From: Nocardiopsis listeri NBRC 13360
GTDB taxonomy: Bacteria; Actinomycetota; Actinomycetes; Streptosporangiales; Streptosporangiaceae
Direction of reading: 5' to 3'
DNA: 64,000 nt
Assembly (NCBI RefSeq): GCF_001570765.1
Contig: NZ_BCSH01000006.1
Coordinates: 62,001 to 126,000 of the forward strand
Shown: positions 8,320 to 17,646 of the stretch, piece after piece
How positions within the stretch are numbered: the first letter of the stretch is position 1
How the letters are laid out: each line of letters starts with the position of its first letter
Translations under genes and position numbers: made by a program
Notes under the pieces: model-generated
What the model saw: the letters and a program-made list of their open reading frames with translations, nothing else
Told to the model about the DNA's origin: nothing
The model's database searches: none

Positions 8320-8441
8320 CGGTATGCTGTCCTCTCCGTGAGGAGCGTCGCGGGACGCGACGCAACACAGAGAACACGATAAGTTACAAAGAGTAGCCAA
8401 AGGGAGGTTCTCGTCGCCCGGGCGTGTTCGCCGGACGGCAA

Positions 8442-8473
8442 GAACCCCGCCCCTCTGAGGAGGAGCGGGGTTC
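8442..8473 (-). terminator. Terminator of the rpsF-ssb-rpsR-rplI operon
   Basis: Outer stem GAACCCCGC / GCGGGGTTC with an inner CCTC/GAGG helix, 22 bp past the rplI stop on the minus strand. Confidence 0.8.
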
Positions 8474-8495
8474 CAGGACCGGAAAGGGTCGACGA

Positions 8496-8942
8496 CTAGG
8501 CGCCGACGATCTCCAGCTTGATCGAGGCGGAGACCTCAGGGTGCAGGCGGACCTGGACCTTGTGGGCACCGACCGACTTGATCGGGTTCTTGATCTCGAC
8601 GCGGCGCTTGTCCAGCTCGGGACCACCGGCGGCCTTGACGGCCTCGACGATGTCCGCGGGCGTGACCGAACCGAAGAGACGACCTCCCTGGCCGGCGCGC
8701 TGCTTCAGGCGCACGGTCAGAGCGTTGACCTGGCCGGCGACCTGCTGGGCCTCGTCCAGGGTGCGGATGTCACGCGCCTTGCGGGCACGCTGGATCAGGT
8801 CGATCTGCTTCTGCCCACCACGGGTCCACCGAATGGCGACCCCACGGGGGAGCAGGTAGTTGCGTCCGTAACCGTTCTTCACCTCGACGACATCGCCGGG
8901 GGCTCCGAGACCGTTGACCTCGTGGGTCAAAATCAGCTTCAC
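8496..8942 (-). CDS. rplI: 50S ribosomal protein L9
   Basis: A 148-residue protein with the diagnostic N-terminal domain [20 protein letters not shown] followed by [15 protein letters not shown], a long connecting helix, and a C-terminal rRNA-binding domain with [16 protein letters not shown]. Binds 23S rRNA near the base of the L1 stalk. Last gene of the rpsF-ssb-rpsR-rplI operon, 27 bp after rpsR, ending at a terminator. Confidence 0.97.
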   Translation of the reverse strand: MKLILTHEVNGLGAPGDVVEVKNGYGRNYLLPRGVAIRWTRGGQKQIDLIQRARKARDIRTLDEAQQVAGQVNALTVRLKQRAGQGGRLFGSVTPADIVEAVKAAGGPELDKRRVEIKNPIKSVGAHKVQVRLHPEVSASIKLEIVGA

Positions 8943-8969
8943 GACAAAAACCTCCCTCGGATATCGCCG

Positions 8970-9206
8970 CTAGCGAGCGGTGCTGGTGTAGGGCAGCAGG
9001 GCCACCTCGCGCGCGTTCTTGATCGCGGTCGCGACGTCGCGCTGGTGCTGGGTGCAGTTGCCGGTCACCCGACGGGCACGGATCTTGCCGCGCTCGGAGA
9101 TGAACTTACGGAGAAGCGTGGTGTCCTTGTAGTCGATGTAGGACTGCTTCTCGTGGCAGAACAGGCAAACCTTCTTCTTGGGCTTGCGTGCTGGGGGCTT
9201 AGCCAT
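8970..9206 (-). CDS. rpsR: 30S ribosomal protein S18
   Basis: A 78-residue protein, start ATG 9206 ([20 protein letters not shown]) with AAGGAG 8 nt upstream; the 18-codon longer frame is not S18-like. Core motif [20 protein letters not shown] is diagnostic. It retains the CxxC pair (CLFC) plus Cys in VTGNCTQHQ, so it is a zinc-binding (C+) form. Binds 16S rRNA next to S6, whose gene is upstream in the operon. Confidence 0.97.
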   Translation of the reverse strand: MAKPPARKPKKKVCLFCHEKQSYIDYKDTTLLRKFISERGKIRARRVTGNCTQHQRDVATAIKNAREVALLPYTSTAR

Positions 9207-9325
9207 CGTGGTGCTCCTTCGCAAGAGCCCCGGGGTCCACCCGGGGATGGGCTGGTACATGGAAAGGGTGACTCGGCGACGTTTCGGGCGCCGTGTCGGG
9301 TGTTACGTGGGACCGTGGGGCCGGG

Positions 9326-9910
9326 CTAGAACGGGGGTTCGTCGGAGAATCCTCCGCCGCCACCGCCGAAGCCGCCGCCACCACCGCCACCGTTGGTCGC
9401 CCACGGGTCGTTGGCGGGAGGACCGCTGTGGCCACCCTGGCCGCCCTGCGGGCCGCCGAAGCCGCCGCCCTGGTTCCCGTAGCCGCCGCCCTGAGGCTGG
9501 CCACCACCGAAACCGCCGCCACCGCCGAAGCCGCCACCACCCTGGCGCTGCGTCTTCGTCACCTTCGCGGTGGCGCTACGCAGTGCCGGGCCGACCTCTT
9601 CGACGTCGATCTCGAAGACGGTACGCTTCTCACCCTCACGGGTCTCGTAGGAACGCTGCTTCAGGCGGCCTTGCACGATGACGCGCATGCCACGCTGAAG
9701 AGTCTCCGCCACGTTCTCCGCGTATTGCCGCCAGACGCTGCAGGTGAGGAACATGGACTCGCCGTCCTTCCACTCCCCCGACTGACGGTCGAAGGTGCGG
9801 GGCGTCGAGGCCACACGGAAGCTGGCGACCGCGGCTCCACTGTTAGTGAAGCGCAGTTCAGGGTCGTCGACGAGATTGCCCACGAGCGTGATCTGGGTTT
9901 CGCCTGCCAT
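9326..9910 (-). CDS. ssb: Single-stranded DNA-binding protein
   Basis: A 194-residue SSB that coats single-stranded DNA during replication and repair. The OB fold ([20 protein letters not shown] to about residue 115) includes [20 protein letters not shown]. It is followed by an extremely Gly-rich disordered linker and the acidic tip SDEPPF, which recruits partner proteins. Lies in the rpsF operon, as is usual. Confidence 0.97.
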   Translation of the reverse strand: MAGETQITLVGNLVDDPELRFTNSGAAVASFRVASTPRTFDRQSGEWKDGESMFLTCSVWRQYAENVAETLQRGMRVIVQGRLKQRSYETREGEKRTVFEIDVEEVGPALRSATAKVTKTQRQGGGGFGGGGGFGGGQPQGGGYGNQGGGFGGPQGGQGGHSGPPANDPWATNGGGGGGGFGGGGGGFSDEPPF

Positions 9911-10026
9911 GGATCGGCTCCGGTTCGAGATAGTTCGGATCAGGCGGTTCGCCTGGTCCCCGCATCATCCCTGTCGGCTAGGACAAAAAGAACGGACGGG
10001 GAACAGGGGGTCGGGCACCGGAGTGC

Positions 10027-10317
10027 CTAGTGAACCTCGGGACGCAGAACCTTGGTGCGAAGCACGGACTCGGCGATACCGAACTGCCGGTTGAGCTCCT
10101 TGACCGTCTCGGTCTTGGCGGTCAGGTCGATGACCGCGTAGATGCCCTCGGAGTTCTTCTCGATGTCGTAGGCGAGACGACGCTTGCCCCAGATCTCCGT
10201 CTTCTCGACCGAACCGCCGTCCTCGCGGACGACGTTCAGGAAGTTCTCCAGCGACGGGGCGACGGTGCGCTCGTCGAGGTTCGGGTCGAGGATGACCATG
10301 ATTTCGTAACGACGCAT
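10027..10317 (-). CDS. rpsF: 30S ribosomal protein S6
   Basis: A 96-residue protein starting [20 protein letters not shown] at ATG 10317, preceded by AGAGGAGG. Motifs [19 protein letters not shown] and EGIYAVIDL are typical. It pairs with S18 on 16S rRNA. First gene of the four-gene operon; an ATG-less upstream extension to 10392 is rejected. Confidence 0.96.
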   Translation of the reverse strand: MRRYEIMVILDPNLDERTVAPSLENFLNVVREDGGSVEKTEIWGKRRLAYDIEKNSEGIYAVIDLTAKTETVKELNRQFGIAESVLRTKVLRPEVH

Positions 10318-10533
10318 AGGCGTACGTTCCTCCTCTGGACTGTCGCGGCCATGGAATCTCCATGGCAGGAGGGCAGGAGCCCGGGGTCTCACCGTCCCGA
10401 TCGGACCGGGGGCGCACCACTCGGGCTCTGAGCCATACGGGAATCAAGGTTACCAGCAGCCGAATACCACCCGGGATGCCTTGTGGATACTTCGGACACG
10501 CCCGGTATCGTCTCGGCGTTCGGGGAAACGAAC

Positions 10534-10572
10534 GGGGCCGGTGCCCGAGGTCCTCCCTCGGGCACCGGCCCC
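10534..10572 (-). terminator. Terminator of penicillin-binding protein gene
   Basis: Perfect 17-bp GC-rich stem GGGGCCGGTGCCCGAGG / CCTCGGGCACCGGCCCC with a 5-nt loop, 36 bp beyond the stop. No T-tract, as is common in high-GC genomes. Confidence 0.8.
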
Positions 10573-10607
10573 GCGAACCGGCGGCGTACCGCCCGGTCAG
10601 TCCGGGA

Positions 10608-13439
10608 TCACTCCCTGGGCCTGATCAGGCTGTTGTTGCTCTGGTTCTGTTGATCGTTCTCACCCGGCTGCCCGGGCTCCTCGGTCTCCTCCTCATCGCA
10701 ACCCGGCATGCCCGGGAAGAAGCACTCATCCGGGGCCTCGGGCGGCTCGGACTGCTCGCAGTCCTCTTCCCAGAAGTCACACTCATCGGGGCTCTCCTCG
10801 GTCTCACAGTCGGGTTCCCGAGGGTCGCACTCCGGTTCGCTGGGCTCCTCACTGGGCTCCTCGCTGGGCTCCTCACTGGGTTCCTCGCTCGGAGGGGGCG
10901 TGGGCAGGTAGCTCAACTCGTCACCGACCCACTGGGGTTCGGGGAACTGCTGGTGCTCTTGCCCCTCCATGGCGGTCTCCATGAAGGCCTTCCAGACCTT
11001 CGCGGAGGTGGTACCACCGTAGACGTCACCGAGCTCGGCACCGAAGTCGAGCGGCTGGGCCTCGGCCCGGCTCAGACCCACCGCGGCCGACAGTTGCGGG
11101 GTGTATCCCACGAACCAGGCGGAGACGGCGTCGGAGGAGGTACCGGTCTTGCCCGCCACGGGGCGACCGTCGGCCAGGGCCGCGTTACCGGCACCGCCCT
11201 CCAGGACCGCCTGCTGCATGGCGTAGGTGGCGTCCGCGGCGACCGCCTGGCTGAGGACCTCCTTGCCGGCCTCGATCTCCTCCGCGTCATCGGGGGTGAC
11301 CACGTTCCCGTCCGCGGTCTGGAGTTCGGTGACCATGTGCGCGGGGAAGTGCCGCCCCTCGGCGGCGAAGGTGGCGTACCCGCTGGCCATGTCGAGCGCG
11401 TTCACCTGGTGCGTGCCCAGGGCGATCAGCGGACCGACGGTGGACGTGGTCTGCCGGTCCGGGTGCACGCCCATCTCGACCGCGAGTTCGTCGACCCGGG
11501 ACTCACCGACCTCGATGGCCAGTTCCACGAAGCTGGTGTTGACCGAGTCCGCGGTGGACTGAACGAGGTCCACGTTGCCGTAGTCGACCTCGCCGGAGTT
11601 GATCACCGGGCTGGCCAGTCCGGGGAACTCGCGTCCACTGTCTCCGTTGAACTGACTGCGCAGACCGATGTTGTCGGACAAGGCCCGGGCCAACACGTAG
11701 GGCTTGTAGGCCGAACCCGCCTGGGTCTGGTGGACCAGGGAGTTGTTGATCACCGTGGACACGTCGGGTCCACCGTTGAACGCGACGATCTCCCCTGTGG
11801 AGGGTTCCACCGCGGTGAGGCCGTGCATGGTGTCGTCGGCCGCGCTCTCGGGCAGGACGTTGAACGCCTCCTCGGCCGCGACCATCAGCTCCGGGTCGAG
11901 GGAGGTCTTGATGACCAGGCCCTTGGTAGCGATTTCCGCACCGGTGATGCCCGAGCCCTCGTAACGCCGTTCGACCTCGTTGATCACGGCCTGGCGGACG
12001 TACCCCAACCTGGGGTCGCCACTCGTCTCCTCGGGGTTGTAGTCGATCCGTTCGGGGATCTCCAGGGCCTCGGCCTCGGCGCGGGGAAGACCGCGTTCGC
12101 CGTCGGTCTCCTCGTGCATCAGGGCCAGCTGGTTCTGAACGTAGGGCCAGCGCTCGTCGTTGAGGTAGGTCTCGGTCCAGGAACCCTCTTCGGGGTTCTC
12201 GAAGTTGCTGGGCATCTGGATGATGAGACCCAGGAAGGCGCCCTCGGCGTTGTCGAGCTCGCCCACGCTCTTGCCGAAGTACTTCTGCGCGGCCATCTCG
12301 ATGCCGGAGGCGCCACGACCGAAGTAGATCGTGTTGAGGTAGATCGTGAGGATCTCGTCGTGCTCGACCTGCTGGCTGAGCTTGATCGAGATGAAGATCT
12401 CGCGGATCTTGCGGGTCAGCGGCTCGTCGCCCTTGAGGTCGTTGTAGTAGCCGCGGGCCATCTGCTGGGTGATGGTCGAGCCACCACCGGCCTCGCCACG
12501 GGAGAGCAGGGCGCGACCGATACCCATGACGTTGATGCCCGGGTCCTCGTAGAAGGTGCGCTGCTCGGCGGCGAGCACACCGTCGACGACGGTGTCCGGG
12601 ATGTCCTCGCGCTCGACCGCGACGCGCTGGACGTCTCCGGTGGTGAGGGCGAGTTCGCCCTCCTCGTCCTCCCCGGCGCCGGTCCAGTAGATCTGGGTGG
12701 CCGACATCTCGTTCTCGGCGTTCGCGTCCAGATCCTTGGCGTCGGGTGCCATGGAGTACAGGACCGCGAAGGTGGCCACACCGGCGATGAACATCAGACC
12801 GCAGAAGGCCAGCGCGGGCTTCCACGCCTTGGACATGAAGCGCTTGAACCAGTGACGGTCGTCCGGCTCCTCCTCACGGGAACGCCGACGCCCTCCGCCA
12901 CCACCACGGCCTCCCGCGCCCCCGGCGGCTCTGGCCCCTCTCCCCGGGGCGCGACGGCCCTCGGAGCGGGAACCGTGTTCGCGTTCACGGGGGTCACGAG
13001 GGCCCGACGCGGCCCTGCGGCGCCCACCGGCGCGCGGGTCGTCGGGGCGACGACGGGGACGTTCCCCTCCCTCGGGGCTGCGACGCCTGCCCTCTTCCGG
13101 GCGGCGCGGACGCTCACCGTCATCGGGGCGGCGACGTCGTGCGCCTTCGGGGCGTTGGGGCCGGCCGCCATCGGCGCGACGGCGTCCGTCCTCGGGGCGC
13201 GGACGTCCTTCGGCGCGGGATCCGGCCTCGGGCGGGCGCGGTCTCCGCGGGGCGGCGTTGTCGTCGCCTCCCCAGAAACCTCCCTCGTCCGCGGGATCGG
13301 GACGGCGTCGTCCGCCGGCACGTTCTTTCCCGGGCGAGCCGTCGGCCCTACGCCTTCCGCCGTCACCGCGCGGACCGTCGCCCGGGCCGTCGGCCCGGCG
13401 ACGGCCGCCTTCGGCACTCCGTCGTCGTTCGGTACTCAC
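10608..13439 (-). CDS. Bifunctional class A penicillin-binding protein (GT51 transglycosylase/transpeptidase)
   Basis: A 943-residue membrane-anchored enzyme that polymerises lipid II and crosslinks stem peptides. Order: cytoplasmic Arg/Gly/Pro-rich low-complexity head (about 1-200); one membrane segment (ALAFCGLMFIAGVATFAVLY); GT51 domain with AAEQRTFYEDPG, GGSTITQQMARGYY and RKIREIFISIKLSQQ; transpeptidase domain with SxxK (GSAYKPY), SxN (STADSVNTSF) and KTG (AGKTGTSSD). The C-terminal tail is odd: four SEEP repeats, then an acidic stretch with eight Cys in motifs such as CDPREPDC and CDFWEEDC. The tail is extracellular by topology. Gene position between rpsF and ino1 is usual for actinomycetes. 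Confidence 0.93.
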   Translation of the reverse strand: MSTERRRSAEGGRRRADGPGDGPRGDGGRRRADGSPGKERAGGRRRPDPADEGGFWGGDDNAAPRRPRPPEAGSRAEGRPRPEDGRRRADGGRPQRPEGARRRRPDDGERPRRPEEGRRRSPEGGERPRRRPDDPRAGGRRRAASGPRDPREREHGSRSEGRRAPGRGARAAGGAGGRGGGGGRRRSREEEPDDRHWFKRFMSKAWKPALAFCGLMFIAGVATFAVLYSMAPDAKDLDANAENEMSATQIYWTGAGEDEEGELALTTGDVQRVAVEREDIPDTVVDGVLAAEQRTFYEDPGINVMGIGRALLSRGEAGGGSTITQQMARGYYNDLKGDEPLTRKIREIFISIKLSQQVEHDEILTIYLNTIYFGRGASGIEMAAQKYFGKSVGELDNAEGAFLGLIIQMPSNFENPEEGSWTETYLNDERWPYVQNQLALMHEETDGERGLPRAEAEALEIPERIDYNPEETSGDPRLGYVRQAVINEVERRYEGSGITGAEIATKGLVIKTSLDPELMVAAEEAFNVLPESAADDTMHGLTAVEPSTGEIVAFNGGPDVSTVINNSLVHQTQAGSAYKPYVLARALSDNIGLRSQFNGDSGREFPGLASPVINSGEVDYGNVDLVQSTADSVNTSFVELAIEVGESRVDELAVEMGVHPDRQTTSTVGPLIALGTHQVNALDMASGYATFAAEGRHFPAHMVTELQTADGNVVTPDDAEEIEAGKEVLSQAVAADATYAMQQAVLEGGAGNAALADGRPVAGKTGTSSDAVSAWFVGYTPQLSAAVGLSRAEAQPLDFGAELGDVYGGTTSAKVWKAFMETAMEGQEHQQFPEPQWVGDELSYLPTPPPSEEPSEEPSEEPSEEPSEPECDPREPDCETEESPDECDFWEEDCEQSEPPEAPDECFFPGMPGCDEEETEEPGQPGENDQQNQSNNSLIRPRE

Positions 13440-14305
13440 GTGGTCCTCGATTGCCTCTCACGGCCGGTCGGCCTGACGATTCCTTGGTGGAAAGGGGGAC
13501 TATCCCCCTGGGGGATCGGTGATTCGCGACCTGTTCACGGTGTACCGGCGTGGTTCTGGGCCGGATCAGCCTGGTTTTCCACCGCTGTTGCCTGTCGTTC
13601 AAGGCTTGATAAAGAGACGCCCAACCCCGGGTGAGGGTTTTCAACAGGTCGCGAAGACGTTGGCCGCTACTTCCTCCTGGTCGTTGGCCTGCGAGTGCGC
13701 ATCCCCTGCTCAGCGGCCTTTTGGGACCGATCTGAACGTCGCCGCGGCGGTGGCTCGGTTCGGGGGTTCTACCGGCCGCACACGCAAATCATGAGTCACG
13801 GTAGAGCGATCGAACGGTATTGTACAACCCACGCGCGAGGGTATCGCGCGCTTCGTCCGACTTGTTACCGTGCGCCGGATTGGGCGCGTCGTAGCAGGTC
13901 ACAACGTCGACCATGAACACCACCCCGCATGTGACGGCGATCACCAGAATGCGCGACCGTGGACATCGACCCAGTTGGGAGCCGTGATGTGACATCACCC
14001 GCGCGAGTTCCTCGAGATGATGGGGACCTTCTCCTGTTCGCTGTGGGCAATGAGACCCCTCGAGTGCCACGTGACATGCGTTCCCACGGCGAAAGCGAAG
14101 ATAGAGTCATAGCAGACAAACCAGCCAGACAAGCACAGTTCGCCCTCGTAACCGACGGCCCTGAGGGGGAACAGAACCTTCGTGCGCGCTGCTGACCACA
14201 TACGGAATACGGACGCAGGATGACGACCCCCGGACCGCCGTCGGCGCGGGTACGTCGCCATGCGCTGTGGAATCCATGTTCGCGAAGAAGAAGGAGCAAG
14301 GACCA
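13440..14305. other. Long spacer upstream of ino1
   Basis: About 865 bp with lower GC and weak codon bias. The only frame I would consider is 13789-13995 on the minus strand (listed separately). The rest looks non-coding on both strands. It must hold the promoters of the PBP gene and of ino1, but I could not fix them. Confidence 0.5.
13789..13995 (-). CDS. Possible small membrane protein (doubtful)
   Basis: A 68-residue frame starting MSHHGSQLGRCPRSRILVIA with one hydrophobic segment (RILVIAVTCGVVFMVDVVTC) and a polar tail (DEARDTLARGLYNTVRSLYR). About three quarters of its third codon positions are G or C, lower than its neighbours. GAGGA lies upstream at long spacing. I recognise no family; it could be chance. 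Confidence 0.28.
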   Translation of the reverse strand: MSHHGSQLGRCPRSRILVIAVTCGVVFMVDVVTCYDAPNPAHGNKSDEARDTLARGLYNTVRSLYRDS

Positions 14306-15379
14306 ATGGGTTCGGTACGTGTAGCCGTCGTGGGCGTCGGCAACTGTGCGGCGTCACTCGTCCAAGGCGTGCATTACTACAAGGACGCCGACCCGGAATC
14401 CCGGGTCCCTGGCCTGATGCATGTCCAATTCGGCCCGTACCACGTGCGCGACATCGAGTTCGTCGCCGCCTTCGACGTGGACGCCAAGAAGGTCGGCCAC
14501 GACCTCGCCGACGCGATCGCCGCCAGCGAGAACAACACCATCAAGATCTGTGACGTCCCGCCGACCGGCGTGACCGTCATGCGCGGCCCGACCTACGACG
14601 GTCTGGGCATGTACTATCGCGAGACGATCCAGGAGTCCTCCGAGGACGCCGTGGACGTGGTCGCCGCCCTCAAGGCGAGCAAGGCCGACGTCCTGGTCTC
14701 CTACCTCCCCGTGGGATCGGAGGAGGCCGACAAGTTCTACGCCCAGTGCGCCATCGACGCCGGTGTGGGCTTCGTCAACGCCCTCCCGGTGTTCATCGCC
14801 TCCGACCCCGAGTGGGCCGAGAAGTTCACCAAGGCCGGGGTGCCGATCGTCGGTGACGACATCAAGTCCCAGATCGGCGCGACCATCACCCACCGGGTGC
14901 TGTCCAAGCTGTTCGAGGACCGCGGCGTGGTCGTGGACCGCACCTACCAGCTGAACTTCGGCGGCAACATGGACTTCAAGAACATGTTGGAGCGCGAGCG
15001 TCTGGAGTCCAAGAAGATCTCCAAGACCCAGTCGGTCACCTCGCAGATCCCGCACGAGCTCAACGCCGGCGCGGTGCACATCGGCCCGTCGGACCACGTG
15101 CCGTGGCTGGACGACCGCAAGTGGGCGTACATCCGTTTGGAGGGGCGCGCGTTCGGTGACGTCCCACTGAACCTGGAGTACAAGCTGGAGGTGTGGGACT
15201 CCCCCAACTCCGCCGGCATCATCATCGACGCGGTCCGCGCCACGAAGATCGCCATGGATCGCGGTATCGGTGGTCCGATCCTGGCTCCGTCCTCCTACTT
15301 CATGAAGTCGCCGCCGGAGCAGTACAGCGACGCCGAGGCGCACGACGCGGTGGAGCGGTTCATCGCGGGCGACGAGTAA
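14306..15379 (+). CDS. ino1: Inositol-3-phosphate synthase
   Basis: Converts glucose 6-phosphate to 1L-myo-inositol 1-phosphate, the first step towards phosphatidylinositol and mycothiol. The 357-residue product starts at ATG 14306 ([20 protein letters not shown]) behind AAGGAG; upstream in-frame ATGs lack that signal. NAD-binding GVGNCAASL is at about 9-17. Conserved blocks include [64 protein letters not shown] and [12 protein letters not shown]. Length and motifs match the actinobacterial short form. Confidence 0.95.
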   Translation: MGSVRVAVVGVGNCAASLVQGVHYYKDADPESRVPGLMHVQFGPYHVRDIEFVAAFDVDAKKVGHDLADAIAASENNTIKICDVPPTGVTVMRGPTYDGLGMYYRETIQESSEDAVDVVAALKASKADVLVSYLPVGSEEADKFYAQCAIDAGVGFVNALPVFIASDPEWAEKFTKAGVPIVGDDIKSQIGATITHRVLSKLFEDRGVVVDRTYQLNFGGNMDFKNMLERERLESKKISKTQSVTSQIPHELNAGAVHIGPSDHVPWLDDRKWAYIRLEGRAFGDVPLNLEYKLEVWDSPNSAGIIIDAVRATKIAMDRGIGGPILAPSSYFMKSPPEQYSDAEAHDAVERFIAGDE

Positions 15380-15498
15380 CCCGAGGGTCGCGTAGGAAGA
15401 GGCGCCGCCCGGGGCCGCAACGGTCCCGGGCACCCCACCCCGTCTCCTCGTTCCCCCCTCTCCTCCGCGGGCACCGTCGGCCCTCCTATCCTTGGCGG

Positions 15499-16794
15499 GT
15501 GTCCTTCTTCGGCGATCTGCGCGCGGTCCTCCAGGGGCCCCGGTTCCGTCGGCTGTTCGGTACCCGGTTGGTCTCGCAGTTCTCCGACGGGATCTACCAA
15601 GCCGGGTTGGCCGGCTTCGTCTTCTTCAACCCCGAACAGCACACCGGCGCCGGAGAGGTGGCCGCGGCCTTCGCCGTGTTGCTCCTGCCCTTCTCCGTGG
15701 TCGCCCCGTTCGCCGGGGTCCTCATCGACCGGTGGCCCCGCCGTCAGGTCCTGTTGCTGTCCTCGGTGTTCAAGGCGGTCCTGGCCACGGTGACCGCGCT
15801 CTTGGTCGCCAACGGCGAAGGGCCCGCGTTCTTCGTCACGGCTCTCTTGGTGCTGAGCGTCAACCGCTTCTTCCTCTCCGGCCTCTCCGCGGGGCTGCCG
15901 TACGTGGTGTCCCGCGACAGGCTGATGATGGCCAACGCCGTCACGCCCACCTGCGGCACCGTCGCCGGTTCCCTCGGGACCGGCGTCGGTCTCGCCATCG
16001 GCATGATCGGCGGCGAACAGACCCTCGGAACCGGGGTGATCCTGTTCGTCGCCGCGCTGGGCTTCGCCGGGACCGCCCTGGTCTCGCTCACGCTGCGCCA
16101 CCGGGAGCTGGGTCCGCACCTGGAGAGGGAGCCGGAGGAGGTTCGGGCCGCCCTGGGCAACGTGGTGAGCGGCATGGTCTCCGGGGTCCGGCACGTCTGG
16201 GAACGCGTCCCGGCTCGCGCCGCGCTGCTCACCATCGGCGGCCACCGGATCCTGTTCGGCGTCTCCAGCCTGGTGACCCTGCTGCTGTACAACAACACCT
16301 TCACCGGGGGTGGTGTCGCCGGCCTGGCCGGGTTCTCCGTATCCGCGGGGCTGCTCGCGCTCGGATTCTTCCTGGGAGCCGTGGCCACGCCGTCGGCGAC
16401 CGCGCGGATCGGGGAGAGCGCCTGGATCGCCGCCCTGTTGGCGTCGGCTGCGGTGACGCTGCCGGTGTTCGCGCTGCCCTTCTCCCCCGCGCTGTTCCCG
16501 GTGGCCGCGTTCGTGTTGGGTTTCGTCTCCCAAGGGGTGAAGGTGACCGTCGACACGTTGGTTCAACGACATGTCGACGACGCGTTCCGCGGTCGGGTCT
16601 TCTCCGTATACGACGTGCTCTTCAACGCCACATTCGTGCTGGGCGCGGCGCTGGCCGCGGGGCTCGTCCCCTTGTCCGGGGTGAGCGTGCCGGTGATCAC
16701 CGGGATGGCGTCGGCTTTCCTCGCGATGGGTTGGGCCTGGACCGTCCAGGCTCGCCGTCCGGCCCGTTCCGACATGGAGCGCTCCGTCTCCTGA
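15499..16794 (+). CDS. Major facilitator superfamily transporter
   Basis: A 431-residue membrane protein with about 12 hydrophobic segments. MFS features include FRRLFGTRLVSQFSDGIYQA and VLIDRWPRRQVLLLSSV (loop 2-3 motif) near the N-terminus, and FRGRVFSVYDVLFN in the second half. Substrate unknown; such proteins usually export drugs or metabolites. The start GTG 15499 lacks a Shine-Dalgarno sequence but has TATCCT 7 nt upstream, consistent with a leaderless message. A longer frame covering the end of ino1 is not plausible. Confidence 0.85.
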   Translation: MSFFGDLRAVLQGPRFRRLFGTRLVSQFSDGIYQAGLAGFVFFNPEQHTGAGEVAAAFAVLLLPFSVVAPFAGVLIDRWPRRQVLLLSSVFKAVLATVTALLVANGEGPAFFVTALLVLSVNRFFLSGLSAGLPYVVSRDRLMMANAVTPTCGTVAGSLGTGVGLAIGMIGGEQTLGTGVILFVAALGFAGTALVSLTLRHRELGPHLEREPEEVRAALGNVVSGMVSGVRHVWERVPARAALLTIGGHRILFGVSSLVTLLLYNNTFTGGGVAGLAGFSVSAGLLALGFFLGAVATPSATARIGESAWIAALLASAAVTLPVFALPFSPALFPVAAFVLGFVSQGVKVTVDTLVQRHVDDAFRGRVFSVYDVLFNATFVLGAALAAGLVPLSGVSVPVITGMASAFLAMGWAWTVQARRPARSDMERSVS

Positions 16795-16850
16795 AGTCGA
16801 CTTGTCGAGTCATCTCCCCGTCGACCTGTCGCCCCATCGACACATCAATG
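16794..16850. repeat. GTCGAC-rich intergenic element
   Basis: Directly after the MFS stop: AAGTCGACTTGTCGAG, CCGTCGACCTGTCG and ATCGACA words within 55 bp. Member of the dispersed GTCGAC family discussed under findings. Confidence 0.55.
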
Positions 16851-16914
16851 AGTAGCGAAAGAGTCACTTAATGTAGTGTCCCCGCAATGGCCGATCGATG
16901 AGGAGATGGTGACC

Positions 16915-17646
16915 ATGAGCGTCGGACATGGACTCGGCAACCCCTCCAGCGCCTTCGGAGCGCGCGGGGTCGCCAAGAGGATCGGGGCGGTGCGCCGACA
17001 GCTCCCCACCCGTGGTGACCGGCTGCTCGATGTCGGCTGCGGAGACGGCACCTACACGGTGGAACTCTCCGAGGGGTTCGTGAGGGTGGACGCCGTCGAC
17101 GTCGAACCCGCACGTCTCGAAGACTTCGCCGCGCGTGTGGCCGGTACCGACCTGGAGGACCGGATCGGCCTGCACAAGATGTCGGCCGACGCACTCGCCT
17201 TCGACGCCGACACCTTCGACCGGGTCACCGCGTTCGAGGTACTCGAACACCTCGACCACCTGGAGGAGAGCCTCGCCGAGATCCAGCGGGTGCTCAAGCC
17301 CGGGGGAGCCTTCTCCCTCACCACGCCCAACCGGTGGTTCCCGTTCGAGACCCACGGGGTCATGTGGAAAGAACGGCGCCGCTCCGCGCTGACCGCACCG
17401 TTCCTGCCGTGGGTCCGTCCGCTGCACGAGCGGATGTCGGACGCGCGGGCGTTCACCACCCAGGAGATGGGGCGCTTGCTGCGCGACGCCGGCCTGCGGG
17501 TACGGGCCATCGACTACCTCATGCCGCCGTTCGACCTCCGGATGCGTGCCCTCCAGCCCATCTCGGACGGTCTGGAGGGCACTCCGGCACGGGTCTTCGG
17601 CATGGCGATGGTCCTCACCGCCGTCAAGCCGGGTCTACATCCCTGA
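16915..17646 (+). CDS. Class I SAM-dependent methyltransferase
   Basis: A 243-residue cytosolic methyltransferase. Motif I LLDVGCGDGTY binds SAM, DAVDVEPAR is the motif II acidic region, FDRVTAFEVLEHLDHLEESL motif IV, and VLKPGGAFSLTTPN motif VI. The substrate cannot be inferred. ATG 16915 was chosen because AGGAG lies 9 nt upstream; frames from 16876 or 16906 are possible. The last 23 nt overlap the convergent CCA-adding enzyme gene. Confidence 0.82.
   Translation: MSVGHGLGNPSSAFGARGVAKRIGAVRRQLPTRGDRLLDVGCGDGTYTVELSEGFVRVDAVDVEPARLEDFAARVAGTDLEDRIGLHKMSADALAFDADTFDRVTAFEVLEHLDHLEESLAEIQRVLKPGGAFSLTTPNRWFPFETHGVMWKERRRSALTAPFLPWVRPLHERMSDARAFTTQEMGRLLRDAGLRVRAIDYLMPPFDLRMRALQPISDGLEGTPARVFGMAMVLTAVKPGLHP

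Noticed and set aside
5668-8382. A 904-codon plus-strand frame
   Set aside because: Crosses the MATE gene in another frame and the PGRP amidase in antisense; Arg/Pro/Gly-rich with no domain.
10362-13634. A 1090-codon open frame on the plus strand
   Set aside because: It is the antisense shadow of the penicillin-binding protein gene, whose domains are unmistakable on the minus strand. High GC keeps the opposite frame open.
13865-14299. A 144-codon minus-strand frame upstream of ino1
   Set aside because: Poor codon bias, Ser/Arg/Thr-rich, overlaps other equally weak frames; no domain seen.
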